NCBI GenBank assembly: GCA_017936585.1
Contig: JAGBFI010000022.1
Span: 1 to 40,646 of the forward strand
Reading direction: 5' to 3'
Length of the DNA: 40,646 nucleotides
Source: Clostridia bacterium
GTDB taxonomy: Bacteria; Bacillota; Clostridia; Christensenellales; UBA1242
Both the position numbers and the translations under genes were made by a program. Below the pieces are notes generated by a model, which was not told the DNA's origin, searched no databases, and saw only the letters and a list, made by a program, of their open reading frames with translations. Position 1 is the first letter of the stretch; every line of letters starts with the position of its first letter. Shown one piece after another: positions 29,376 to 37,160 of this stretch.

Positions 29376-30242
29376 ATGGCAAAAAATGAAGATTTAGAAA
29401 TCGAGTTGGAGGATCTCAAAAAACAGTTTTGGTATTTGATGAAAACCACTATCCCGGAAATGCAAAATTTGAGTTCTCAGATGGCAACTTTGCAAGAAGA
29501 GTTGTTGCCGCAAATCACGGACCTAAGTTCTCAGGTTTCAAATTTAAGTTCACAAGTGACAGGACTCAACTCACAAGCCACCACTCTCAGCAATCAAGTG
29601 TCAGGTTTCAGCGAGCAAATTTCAACCTTGGGGACTGAAATTTCAAACACCCAGAACGGGCTTTATGAGGTCAACACACAAATTTCGGATTTATCATCTC
29701 AGGTTTCAACTTTCAAAGAAGAAACAGCCTCTCAGGTGGAGGACTTGAGCAGTTCTGTGACAAACCTCGTTGATGTCACCATTCCAGAACTTGAAGCAAA
29801 AATTGGTGAAGGTGGAGGCAGTGGCGGCGGCGAAAAAGAGTGGGTGACACTTTATGACAAAGACAGCACTGACGAAGCCCTCAATTATGGTTATCCCGAC
29901 GGACTGGTTGGCGGACTTGGCACCATATCAAACAGTGCGGATTTCTCCCCATACAACTATCTTCGCATAACTTACTGGTCGGAAAATCACGAATTTGTTG
30001 TTTATCAAGATGTCAGAAGAAAATCACCTATCGAGTTTTTCTCATTCACCATGATTGATGAAGCATTCACAGGTTTCACCGGAGTTTCATATTCAATCAT
30101 CACCGATGACTCTGGCGCAAAAAGATTCTTTGTTGGCAATGTCAGACAAATTCTTTTTGTCATTATCGGAAAAGCTACAACCGGCGGAATGAAAAACGGA
30201 AACACATCTTTCTATTTTGGCAAAATTGAGGGAGCAATTTAA
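29376..30242 (+). CDS. Coiled-coil protein with Gly-rich hinge and beta-rich C-terminal domain
   Basis: A 288-residue protein without signal peptide or membrane segment. Residues ~1-140 are a long coiled coil with repeated units of the type L-S-S-Q-V/I (LSSQM, LSSQVSNLSSQV, LSNQVSG, LSSQVSTF), spaced in sevens, rich in Ser/Gln/Thr. A GEGGGSGGGEKEW hinge (~148-160) joins it to a ~130-residue beta-rich domain (EWVTLYDKDSTDEALNYGYPDGLVGGLG ... FYFGKIEGAI). The shape recalls phage tail fibres or trimeric adhesins, but no other phage gene is near. AAAAGGAG is 7 nt before the ATG. Its function is unknown; it may be a leftover prophage piece or a cell-envelope component. Confidence 0.6.
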   Translation: MAKNEDLEIELEDLKKQFWYLMKTTIPEMQNLSSQMATLQEELLPQITDLSSQVSNLSSQVTGLNSQATTLSNQVSGFSEQISTLGTEISNTQNGLYEVNTQISDLSSQVSTFKEETASQVEDLSSSVTNLVDVTIPELEAKIGEGGGSGGGEKEWVTLYDKDSTDEALNYGYPDGLVGGLGTISNSADFSPYNYLRITYWSENHEFVVYQDVRRKSPIEFFSFTMIDEAFTGFTGVSYSIITDDSGAKRFFVGNVRQILFVIIGKATTGGMKNGNTSFYFGKIEGAI

Positions 30243-30458
30243 GAATCAAAATTAAAAAAAACATAAATAAAAAACTAAAAACATAAGTTAAAAAATGCAA
30301 ATTAAAAAACACAAACAAAACAAAAAAACGCTGAGAATTTCGCAAAAATCTCAACATTTTTCATAGTTTAAATTGAAGTTTAAATGAAAAGCATATTATT
30401 TTGATTTTCAAAAAAACAATTCAAGTTTCACAAAACATTAAATCTTAATCTAAAAAAA

Positions 30459-31397
30459 TCAGCCTATGAGTGTGCGTTTCCTCAAAAAATCGCACACTTT
30501 TTTTTCATACAAAACTCCAGCGACAGGATATGCCATCGCATGAGAAGCTCCCTCAACAACATATTTTTCGCGCATCTCGGCTGGCGTTGCCTCATAGAGC
30601 ACTTTCAAGTTCTCAAGAGGCACAAACTCATCCTCCTGCCCATGGATGTATAGAATTGGAACCTTTGTGTTTTTAACTTGCTTTGCCGCATCCGCCGCAT
30701 AAACATCAAAATTATGGATGCGTTTTGCATAACTGTAAAGATGTTTTTTCACAAGTTTGAAAAAGAATTTGTGCTTCCTCATCACATGTTCAATCTGCCT
30801 GTCCGCATTTGCATAAGCACAATCTGACACAATCGCGGCAACGTTTTTCAATTCAGTTTCGCCGGCAGTCATGCATACTGCAGCCCCGCCCATCGAAAGT
30901 CCAAACAGCAAAATTTGATTGTCTGGGGTTTTGTCGTTGACGAACTTTATCCACTGCAAAATATCCTTGCTGTCCAACCATCCAAAACCTATGCACTTCC
31001 CTTCGCTTTCACCATGAGTTCTGTTGTCAATTGTCAAGACGTTAAAATTTTTCTGAACAAAAAACTTGCAATATTGCTGCATCTCTTGATAATTTCCGCC
31101 AAAACCATGCACAACAATAACTGTTTTGTTTGAATTTGCTTCTTTAAGATGTCCAATCAATTTAAGCCCATCATGACTTGTGGTTCTCACTTTTTCAAAC
31201 TTCTGAGCATTCCACCAGCACAAATCAATTTTGTTGTCTTTAAGCTTTTGATCAAAATTTTTCTTAAGAGCCTTCGCTGTCACACTTCGCCGCGAAAAAG
31301 CAAAGCGAAACAAAATCGCACCGACAACGAGATAATATGCCAGAGCCAAAATTATTAACACCACAAAACCAAGCAAAATCCATGCAATAATTTTCAT
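30459..31397 (-). CDS. Membrane-anchored alpha/beta hydrolase (serine aminopeptidase S33-like)
   Basis: The 312-residue protein has an N-terminal membrane helix (~4-32). The hydrolase domain starts near residue 70: TVIVVHGFGGN (oxyanion His-Gly), ILLFGLSMGGAAV (nucleophile elbow G-L-S-M-G, Ser ~163), ILYIHGQEDEFVPLENLKVLYE (acid residue) and GASHAMAYP (catalytic His). The triad is complete. The ATG at 31397 has GAGG 5 nt upstream and is preferred over a GTG two codons earlier. It follows the uncharacterised protein at 31411 with a 13-nt gap, so both are probably on one mRNA. No terminator was found in 30243-30458; a weak TGAGA/TCTCA pair near 30333-30353 is the only hairpin. Confidence 0.85.
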   Translation of the reverse strand: MKIIAWILLGFVVLIILALAYYLVVGAILFRFAFSRRSVTAKALKKNFDQKLKDNKIDLCWWNAQKFEKVRTTSHDGLKLIGHLKEANSNKTVIVVHGFGGNYQEMQQYCKFFVQKNFNVLTIDNRTHGESEGKCIGFGWLDSKDILQWIKFVNDKTPDNQILLFGLSMGGAAVCMTAGETELKNVAAIVSDCAYANADRQIEHVMRKHKFFFKLVKKHLYSYAKRIHNFDVYAADAAKQVKNTKVPILYIHGQEDEFVPLENLKVLYEATPAEMREKYVVEGASHAMAYPVAGVLYEKKVCDFLRKRTLIG

Positions 31398-31410
31398 CAA
31401 CACCTCAATT

Positions 31411-32526
31411 TCAGTCTATGATTGCCTTGACAGGCTCCCCCGTTGCCGCGTCTTGATAGGTCAGCCAGTAGCCAAATCCATCTCGCTTGTTCTCATTGAG
31501 TGGCAGCCAAATCGGATAACCCGCAAGTTCCTTTGGAGGATTTTCTTCAAATACAGCCGGCACGCCATAACACACATATCTCACATTTTCATCTTCATCA
31601 TAAAGCAGCCCGAAAACATAGAAGTCTCCGTCATCCTCATATTCCACCTTCACCCATTTTGAAGACGGAATCAAATCCTGCAAGTTATCCTCCGCTGGAT
31701 TTTCCTCAAAAAGCTTATCTATTTGCGGTTTCAACCTGTCAAAAAAAACAATTTCCGTTTCTTCATCAGTTCTCTCTCCGATTTCTGATTTTTTTTGTTT
31801 TCCTTTTTTCCCCTCAATTAGTTTTTCTCTTTGCTCGTCTTGTTGCTGAGTCTTGTCATCCGCTTCCTGAAACCCATCAGCAGCAGTTTTTTGAAGCGTC
31901 AATTCTCCGTCATTCTCCAACCTCTGCGCAACGAAGTCTTCTTTGTGATTTCTTTCGCTACTCGCTTCCACAAGAATACCATCCGTCGCCTCGACATCCG
32001 CATTTTTGTTATTTTCAAAGAAGTATTTTTTATAGACACAATCGGCACAGTTTCCGCCGCACATTGCATTGTCGATTTCTTTTTCAACGATTTCCTTTTC
32101 ATCTTCATCAAAATCAACACCATATTTGTCAAGCACATCTTTTGTGTGTTTAAGCGAGTTATCCCCCGCCATTTCTGTGATTATGCTGCCATAGACATCG
32201 TCCGCGCTGCCTTCACTCGAGCCATATAAAATTGGTGCAGCCTCCGCATTTTGAAAATTAACAATCGCACAAGAAAACTTGTTTGGAATGTTTTTTAGGT
32301 CAAGGAAAAATTCATAAAGCATGTTCGACTTCAGCGTCAAGCCTGCTTTGTAAACCTTTTGGCTGCAATATAAGCCTAAAGAAGAAATCCCCAGAGGCTC
32401 TCTGGGGAAATTATAAAGTCTTAAAGTGCCGTGCAAGCCACTTCCATCTTCTTCCATAAACAAAACTGCTTTTTTGTCAGTTCCTTTTTCAACGTCACTT
32501 AAAACAATGCTTTTCTTTTTCAACAT
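31411..32526 (-). CDS. Uncharacterised acidic protein with two end domains and a Cys cluster
   Basis: The 371-residue protein has an N-terminal beta-rich domain (~1-110, KAVLFMEEDGSGLHGTLRLYNFPREPLGI...). A short cysteine motif CGGNCADCVYKKYF (~163-176) follows. The middle (~185-265) is acidic, Gln/Lys-rich low complexity. The C-terminal globular domain (~275-371) has WVKVEYEDDGDFYVFGLLYDEDENVRYVCYGVPAVFEENPP and NKRDGFGYWLTYQDAATGEPV. No signal peptide is present. GAGGAG is 3 nt before the ATG. I do not recognise the family by name; the two-end-domain layout with a variable linker suggests a Clostridia-type conserved protein. It probably shares an operon with the alpha/beta hydrolase downstream. 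Confidence 0.7.
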   Translation of the reverse strand: MLKKKSIVLSDVEKGTDKKAVLFMEEDGSGLHGTLRLYNFPREPLGISSLGLYCSQKVYKAGLTLKSNMLYEFFLDLKNIPNKFSCAIVNFQNAEAAPILYGSSEGSADDVYGSIITEMAGDNSLKHTKDVLDKYGVDFDEDEKEIVEKEIDNAMCGGNCADCVYKKYFFENNKNADVEATDGILVEASSERNHKEDFVAQRLENDGELTLQKTAADGFQEADDKTQQQDEQREKLIEGKKGKQKKSEIGERTDEETEIVFFDRLKPQIDKLFEENPAEDNLQDLIPSSKWVKVEYEDDGDFYVFGLLYDEDENVRYVCYGVPAVFEENPPKELAGYPIWLPLNENKRDGFGYWLTYQDAATGEPVKAIID

Positions 32527-32608
32527 AAACTCCTCACTTTAATATATATTTTATCGTGAAAGAATTTATGATAAAAATTATTATTCAACGCATCGTGTCA
32601 AAAATTGT

Positions 32609-34579
32609 CTATTTTTGAACTTTCATTTTGCTCTCAACAAATTTGACAACGCTCTTTGCTACAAAACCGGCTTTGGCGTAAACTTCTTCGCCGCTTCCGC
32701 TGCCCATATAGTTCTCAACGCCATAGAAGGCTCCCTTCTCGCCAACAAGCTTAAGCCACTTGCTGTCGTTGCTTGCCTCAATTGCAAGCACAAGGTTTGC
32801 TTCCTTGCAAATCACTTTGTTTTTGTATGCATTAGACTGTTTTTCAAACAATTCAATTGATGGCATTGACACCACATTCACTTGATATTTCTTGCGAAGT
32901 TCCTTTGCTACCTTCACAGCCAAAGGCACCTCTCCTCCACTGGCAATCAGAACAACCTCAGGCTTTTGAGTTGTGTTTTCAAGCAAATATCCACCTTGCA
33001 ATGCTCCCTCAAAAGAAGTTCCATCAACATGCTCTATGTCTTGTCTTGAAAGAGCGAAGGTCACTGGGATGTATTCTTTCAAACACGTGTTGTAGCCCGC
33101 AACAAGTTCTTTATAGTCGCAAGGACGGAAAACTGTGTTTCCAATGATTGCACGAAGCTGCCCAATCTGCTCGATTGGTTGATGAGTTGGACCATCTTGC
33201 CCAACAAAAACTGAGTCATGTGTGAAGAAGGACATCACAGGAAGTTTCATCATTGCTCTCATCTTCACTGCTGGCAGAGCATAGTTTGAAAATGCCAAGA
33301 AGGTTGAATCAAAAGTGATAAAATCTTCATACAAAGCAATTCCGTTGCAGATTGCTGCCATGGCATGCTCTCTGACACCAAAATGAATGTTCTTTCCGCG
33401 ACGATAGCCCGCTGAGAAATTTCCCGCATTTGGAATTGTTGCAAAAGTTGATGGCCCAAGGTCGGCTGTTCCGCCAATAAGTTGTGGACACTGATATGCC
33501 AATTCGCTGAGCGCATAGTGATTGATTTTTCTTGTGCTTTGTCCATCATGTTTTGAAATTATCTTCAAAATTCTCTCAAAGCTTATTTTTTTGCGGTCAA
33601 AGAACGCCAAAAACGACTTGTAAAGTTCAGGATTTGTGCTTGAATACATTGCAAGATTTTGGTTCCACTTTTCGTGATTAAGTTTTCCTCTTCTTGTGCT
33701 TGCCATGCAAAGTTCGCGCACGTCACTTGGAATATAGAAACTTTCCTTAACTTTAAGGTTTTCTTTGAACACTTGCAGTTCTTCTTTTGAAAGCACTGCC
33801 GCATGAACTGAAGAGGTTCCTTCTTTTTGAGTTCCAATTCCTATTGTTGTGTTGAAAATGATGATAGTTGGCTTTTTGCTTTTCTTTGCTCTTGCGATTG
33901 CGTGTGTGCAGAACCAATAGCTGTTTCCTTTTGCCACTTTAATGACATTCCAACCCATCGAAGCAAACTTCTTTGCAACGTTTTCTCTGTTCGCAAGAGA
34001 AAGTGCACCGTCAATTGTCACATCGTTGCTGTCATAAAGCAAAATCAATTTGTTAAGTTTCAAATTGCCTGTCAAGCTTGCAGCTTCAAGAGCAACGCCC
34101 TCCATCAAGCACCCATCACCGCAGAAGCAGTAAGTATAGTTGTTGATGATGTCAAATCCAACAGTATTGAAACGCTCTTCCATCACAGACTCTGCGATTG
34201 CCATGCCGACAGCGTTTGCAACACCCTGCCCCAAAGGTCCTGTGGAAACTTCCACCCCTTCGGTCACGCGATATTCAGGATGCCCCGGTGTTTTCGAACC
34301 CAATTTTCGAAAATCTTTCAAATCTTGAAGCGAAACATTGAAGCCAAACATTGAAAGCAAACTGTAATAGAGTGCGCTGGCATGCCCCGCAGACATAACA
34401 AGACGGTCACGATTTAAAAAATCGGTGTCTGAAACATCAAAGTTATAGTGATCTTTGAAAAGAGCAAACAAAATTGAAGAGGCCCCCAGCGAAACACCCA
34501 AATGCCCAGATTTTGCATTTGTGATTGTCTCCGCAGAGAGAGCCTTCAAATAATTTATCGCTTTTTGTGTCAGTTTCAT
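32609..34579 (-). CDS. tkt: Transketolase
   Basis: Moves two-carbon units between sugar phosphates in the pentose phosphate pathway. The 656-residue ThDP enzyme shows NAKSGHLGVSLGASSIL, SAGHASALYYSLL, STGPLGQGVANAVGMA, CFCGDGCLMEGVALEA (the GDG ThDP/Mg motif) and DSNDVTIDG. In the pyrimidine domain FGVREHAMAAICNGIAL and THDSVFVGQDGPTHQPIEQIGQLRA are seen. The ATG overlaps the TGA of the upstream gene (ATGA), with GGAGG 6 nt upstream, so translation is coupled to the shikimate-kinase-like protein. Length and motifs are normal for the family. Confidence 0.96.
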   Translation of the reverse strand: MKLTQKAINYLKALSAETITNAKSGHLGVSLGASSILFALFKDHYNFDVSDTDFLNRDRLVMSAGHASALYYSLLSMFGFNVSLQDLKDFRKLGSKTPGHPEYRVTEGVEVSTGPLGQGVANAVGMAIAESVMEERFNTVGFDIINNYTYCFCGDGCLMEGVALEAASLTGNLKLNKLILLYDSNDVTIDGALSLANRENVAKKFASMGWNVIKVAKGNSYWFCTHAIARAKKSKKPTIIIFNTTIGIGTQKEGTSSVHAAVLSKEELQVFKENLKVKESFYIPSDVRELCMASTRRGKLNHEKWNQNLAMYSSTNPELYKSFLAFFDRKKISFERILKIISKHDGQSTRKINHYALSELAYQCPQLIGGTADLGPSTFATIPNAGNFSAGYRRGKNIHFGVREHAMAAICNGIALYEDFITFDSTFLAFSNYALPAVKMRAMMKLPVMSFFTHDSVFVGQDGPTHQPIEQIGQLRAIIGNTVFRPCDYKELVAGYNTCLKEYIPVTFALSRQDIEHVDGTSFEGALQGGYLLENTTQKPEVVLIASGGEVPLAVKVAKELRKKYQVNVVSMPSIELFEKQSNAYKNKVICKEANLVLAIEASNDSKWLKLVGEKGAFYGVENYMGSGSGEEVYAKAGFVAKSVVKFVESKMKVQK

Positions 34580-35049
34580 AAAATTCCTCCAAGGGTTTTG
34601 ATGATTTTGTCGCAGACAAAGTCTGCATCCGTTTTTCTCAAGTTTATCGTCACATTTGAAAGTTTTTCAAGCTCCTTTGTTCGGTTTTCATATGAAATCG
34701 CGTCCACCGTCGAGCCATTTTCTTGAATGAAATTGCGAGGCAATTTCAAAAAAACAACCAAACCTTCTTCTTTTAGTATATTGAAATTGTGAATCAAATA
34801 GTCATAATTGATTGAAACAACAACATTTGTGAATGAAGCAATATGTTTGAGAACTCTTGTCTCTGCATGCTCAAGATATTCCTTCGTGCAAAGTTCTTCA
34901 ACTGCTTTCTTGTCAATCAGTTCATATTCAATCAAGTCCTTCGTGTCGCAAAAAATCATGCCTAAAGTTTGCGACAATTTTTCTGCCCAAAGTTTGGTGT
35001 GATTGTCACATAAAGATATGATAACAATTTTATTGTACTCTCTATCCAT
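34576..35049 (-). CDS. Shikimate-kinase-like pseudoenzyme (P-loop lost)
   Basis: The 157-residue protein lines up without gaps against a shikimate kinase N-terminus, but the Walker A segment is gone. Where the family has G-x-x-G-x-G-K-S/T, this has SLCDNHTKL (~12-20), with no glycine or lysine in the usual places. Still visible are LGMIFCDTKDLIEYEL (usual D-T-D), EYLEHAETRVLKHIAS (E-x-x-E-x-x-x-L), VVVSINYDYLIHN where G-G-G should be, and LKEEGLVVFLKLP (lid/C-terminal strand). It thus lacks ATP-binding residues and is unlikely to be a kinase. It overlaps tkt and has an SD-less start. It may regulate or chaperone, or be decaying. Confidence 0.65.
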   Translation of the reverse strand: MDREYNKIVIISLCDNHTKLWAEKLSQTLGMIFCDTKDLIEYELIDKKAVEELCTKEYLEHAETRVLKHIASFTNVVVSINYDYLIHNFNILKEEGLVVFLKLPRNFIQENGSTVDAISYENRTKELEKLSNVTINLRKTDADFVCDKIIKTLGGIL

Positions 35050-35055
35050 GGTTTT

Positions 35056-35083
35056 ATTTTAGCACAAACTTTTCTTATTGCAA
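35056..35083 (-). promoter_or_regulatory. Promoter predicting a leaderless mRNA for the shikimate-kinase-like/tkt operon
   Basis: On the minus strand TTGCAA (35078-35083), a 16-bp spacer and an extended TGC-TAAAAT -10 (35056-35061) are followed by AAAACC and then ATG at 35049. The expected +1 is the A of the start codon; no ribosome-binding site is present. Confidence 0.75.
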
Positions 35084-35099
35084 AATTTTTTTAAACTCT

Positions 35100-36173
35100 T
35101 CAACCAAATCTTGCAAAATATATCATCTTTTTTTGTTGAGAACTGAAGCAAAATTTCAAAATACAGAACGAAACACAGAACAAAACAACAATAATAAACG
35201 GCAAATCCAGGCTTTCATTCAGCGTGCAAAGAACAAAACTTTCATCCACTCCCACACCAATCATGCCGCTCTCTTTTGTGCAAAGATAAGAAATTTGTTC
35301 ATTTTCAAGTCTCATCAAAAGTTCTCCCGAAGGATGTGTTGACGAATTTGCACTGATAAACGCAAGTTTCACATCAAGTGCCTGCAAAAACTCCTCAGTT
35401 GTTGAATTTTTTGAACCATGATGTGCCACCTGTAAGAAGTCAACAGAAAGTGAAAGGTTTTCCTCTTTCAAAGTGTTCAAAAATTCCTCTTCACGCAAAA
35501 AGGGCGCGTCCCCAGTGAAAAGAAAGGTTTTTTGATTGAAAGTGACTGTGATGAAAGGGGAATAACTGTTTGTGTCGCTGTAAGTTTCGTGGTCACCGGC
35601 AAAAATTCGAACCGCAGCCCCACCGCTTTCCCATGAATTGTTTTCAACAAATTTGACCGTACAGTTTGGCTCGTTGGAAATTGCAGAAACTGCTTTTTGA
35701 TATGTATATGTTGTGCTAACCAAATAATCTCTGATTGAAGGCTCCCCTTCCGCAAGCACCTTTGGACGAAGAACATTGTCCACTTGAAACGCATTCAAAA
35801 CTGAAGCTGTTCCTCCAACGTGATCGGCGTCAGGATGGGTCAAAATCATGAGGTCGATCTTTGAAAGATTGTTCTCCGCCAAAATCAAATTTAAATCTTC
35901 CACCAAACTTTCTTTGCTGTCGTCACTTCCGGTGTCAATCAGCATTGTTTTGTCGTCCGGAAAAATCACAAGTGTCGAGCTTGCCTGCCCGACATCCAAA
36001 AAGTAAACCTGCAAAGGGCTGCCTGTAACGCTGCCAAATTGGTTGTGATAAAACTGGATTTGATTTCTGTTTATGAAAATGAAAAGGGTAATAACTGACA
36101 CAAAAATGATAAAAAATGACTTAAAAATGTCATTTTTTGATATATTTTTCAGTTTTTTACGCAATTTTTCCAC
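35100..36173 (-). CDS. ComEC/Rec2-like metallo-beta-lactamase-fold hydrolase
   Basis: The 357-residue protein has an N-terminal membrane segment (~18-36). A ComEC-type MBL domain follows: VYFLDVGQASSTLVIFPDDKTMLIDTGS, then LMILTHPDADHVGGTASVL (metal motif T-H-x-D-x-D-H), FLFTGDAP and VAHHGSKNST. A C-terminal hydrophobic segment (~320-343) may be a second membrane helix. Such stand-alone ComEC-like proteins resemble the DNA-processing domain of ComEC without its channel. The start codon is a GTG 1 nt after the patatin stop, with no clear ribosome-binding site, so translation is probably coupled; a TTG three codons later has a GTGGA nearby. It may be a nuclease or a phosphodiesterase; the substrate is unknown. 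Confidence 0.8.
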   Translation of the reverse strand: MEKLRKKLKNISKNDIFKSFFIIFVSVITLFIFINRNQIQFYHNQFGSVTGSPLQVYFLDVGQASSTLVIFPDDKTMLIDTGSDDSKESLVEDLNLILAENNLSKIDLMILTHPDADHVGGTASVLNAFQVDNVLRPKVLAEGEPSIRDYLVSTTYTYQKAVSAISNEPNCTVKFVENNSWESGGAAVRIFAGDHETYSDTNSYSPFITVTFNQKTFLFTGDAPFLREEEFLNTLKEENLSLSVDFLQVAHHGSKNSTTEEFLQALDVKLAFISANSSTHPSGELLMRLENEQISYLCTKESGMIGVGVDESFVLCTLNESLDLPFIIVVLFCVSFCILKFCFSSQQKKMIYFARFG

Positions 36174-36174
36174 T

Positions 36175-37020
36175 TTAAATAAATTCTATTTCATCCTTAT
36201 CAAAATCTTTCATCTTTTTCTTTGGTATTTTACCCCTGAAAATTTGCATGATTTGAGGCATCATATCAATGGCATTTTTATAGCCTTGTTCAATCATTTC
36301 ATCCATCCCTTCAAAACTTGTGGACTTAAATTTTTTGTTGTCTGTTGCAATGGTTGCGTCCGCGCACATGTATCCCTTCACGGCGTTACTTTTCATCAAA
36401 ATTCGAATTGTGCATCCAAGCACATCCAAAACTTTTGTACTCTCGGTGCCATAAAGCCGCGTGCTGTTGCAGTCCACCGCAATCACATAGTCACATCCAA
36501 AATACCTTGGAATGTTTGCAGGAATTGTGTTTTGAAGTCCACCATCACAAAGCAATCTGTCTCCGAACTCAACTGGTTGGAAGATTCCCGGAACACAGCA
36601 ACTGCCCGCAACCGCCTTGGACAAATTGCCATGACTTATGCAAAGTTCCTTCGTTGACTTGATGTCCACAGCAACTGCTGAAAAAGGAAGTTTGAGGTCT
36701 TCGATGTTAATATCACCAAAAGTTTCAATCATCAAATTTTCAATTCCCTCTGTTTTTGAAGGCATAAAGAAAAGTTTGCTTGTGCGGATGTCTTTCACTT
36801 TCAACTTTTTTGCAATCTCATAGATTTCCTTTGAAGTCATGCCACTGGCATATGCTGCCCCCATGATGCTCCCCACGCTTGTGCCAGCAACATAGTCAAA
36901 TTTTAACCCAAATTCTTCGAACGCCTTGATGACTCCAATGTGAGACAACCCTCTTGCGCCGCCTCCGCCAAACGCCAATCCAATTTTTGGTTTTTTCTTC
37001 AAAAAGTTTATGATTTTCAT
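36175..37020 (-). CDS. Patatin-like phospholipase (RssA-type)
   Basis: The 281-residue protein has GLAFGGGGARGLSHIGVI (oxyanion G-G-G-x-R/K-G, ~13-30), VAGTSVGSIMGAAYASG (nucleophile G-x-S-x-G, Ser ~48) and LLCDGGLQNTIPA (catalytic Asp of D-G-G). All catalytic parts of a patatin/RssA serine hydrolase are present. It has no signal peptide. No Shine-Dalgarno sequence precedes the ATG; a TATACT hexamer lies exactly 6 nt before it. It is divergent from the SPOR-like gene at 37161 and runs 1 nt before the ComEC-like gene, so these two form one operon. It probably acts on membrane lipids. Confidence 0.88.
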   Translation of the reverse strand: MKIINFLKKKPKIGLAFGGGGARGLSHIGVIKAFEEFGLKFDYVAGTSVGSIMGAAYASGMTSKEIYEIAKKLKVKDIRTSKLFFMPSKTEGIENLMIETFGDINIEDLKLPFSAVAVDIKSTKELCISHGNLSKAVAGSCCVPGIFQPVEFGDRLLCDGGLQNTIPANIPRYFGCDYVIAVDCNSTRLYGTESTKVLDVLGCTIRILMKSNAVKGYMCADATIATDNKKFKSTSFEGMDEMIEQGYKNAIDMMPQIMQIFRGKIPKKKMKDFDKDEIEFI

Positions 37021-37026
37021 GAAATT

Positions 37027-37032
37027 AGTATA
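37027..37032 (-). promoter_or_regulatory. -10 element 6 nt before the patatin ATG
   Basis: On the minus strand TATACT (37027-37032) is followed by AATTTC and ATG at 37020. The -35 at 17 bp is only a T-rich hexamer (TTTTAT). Predicted +1 is the A of the start codon. Confidence 0.5.
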
Positions 37033-37148
37033 TCAAACTTTCCCATAAAATAAAAACAATATTTTAAGAAATTCAACCCCCTCCCCAAATTTTTTTACTT
37101 CAAAGCTACATATAAAAACTTTGTGTAATAGTTGCGACCTTTGAAAAA

Positions 37149-37154
37149 TAAAAT
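37149..37154 (+). promoter_or_regulatory. -10 element 6 nt before the SPOR-like gene ATG
   Basis: TAAAAT (37149-37154) is followed by ATTTTC and ATG at 37161, giving a predicted +1 at the A of the start codon. No good -35 was found at 16-18 bp. The gap 37033-37148 is shared with the divergent patatin gene. Confidence 0.45.
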
Positions 37155-37160
37155 ATTTTC

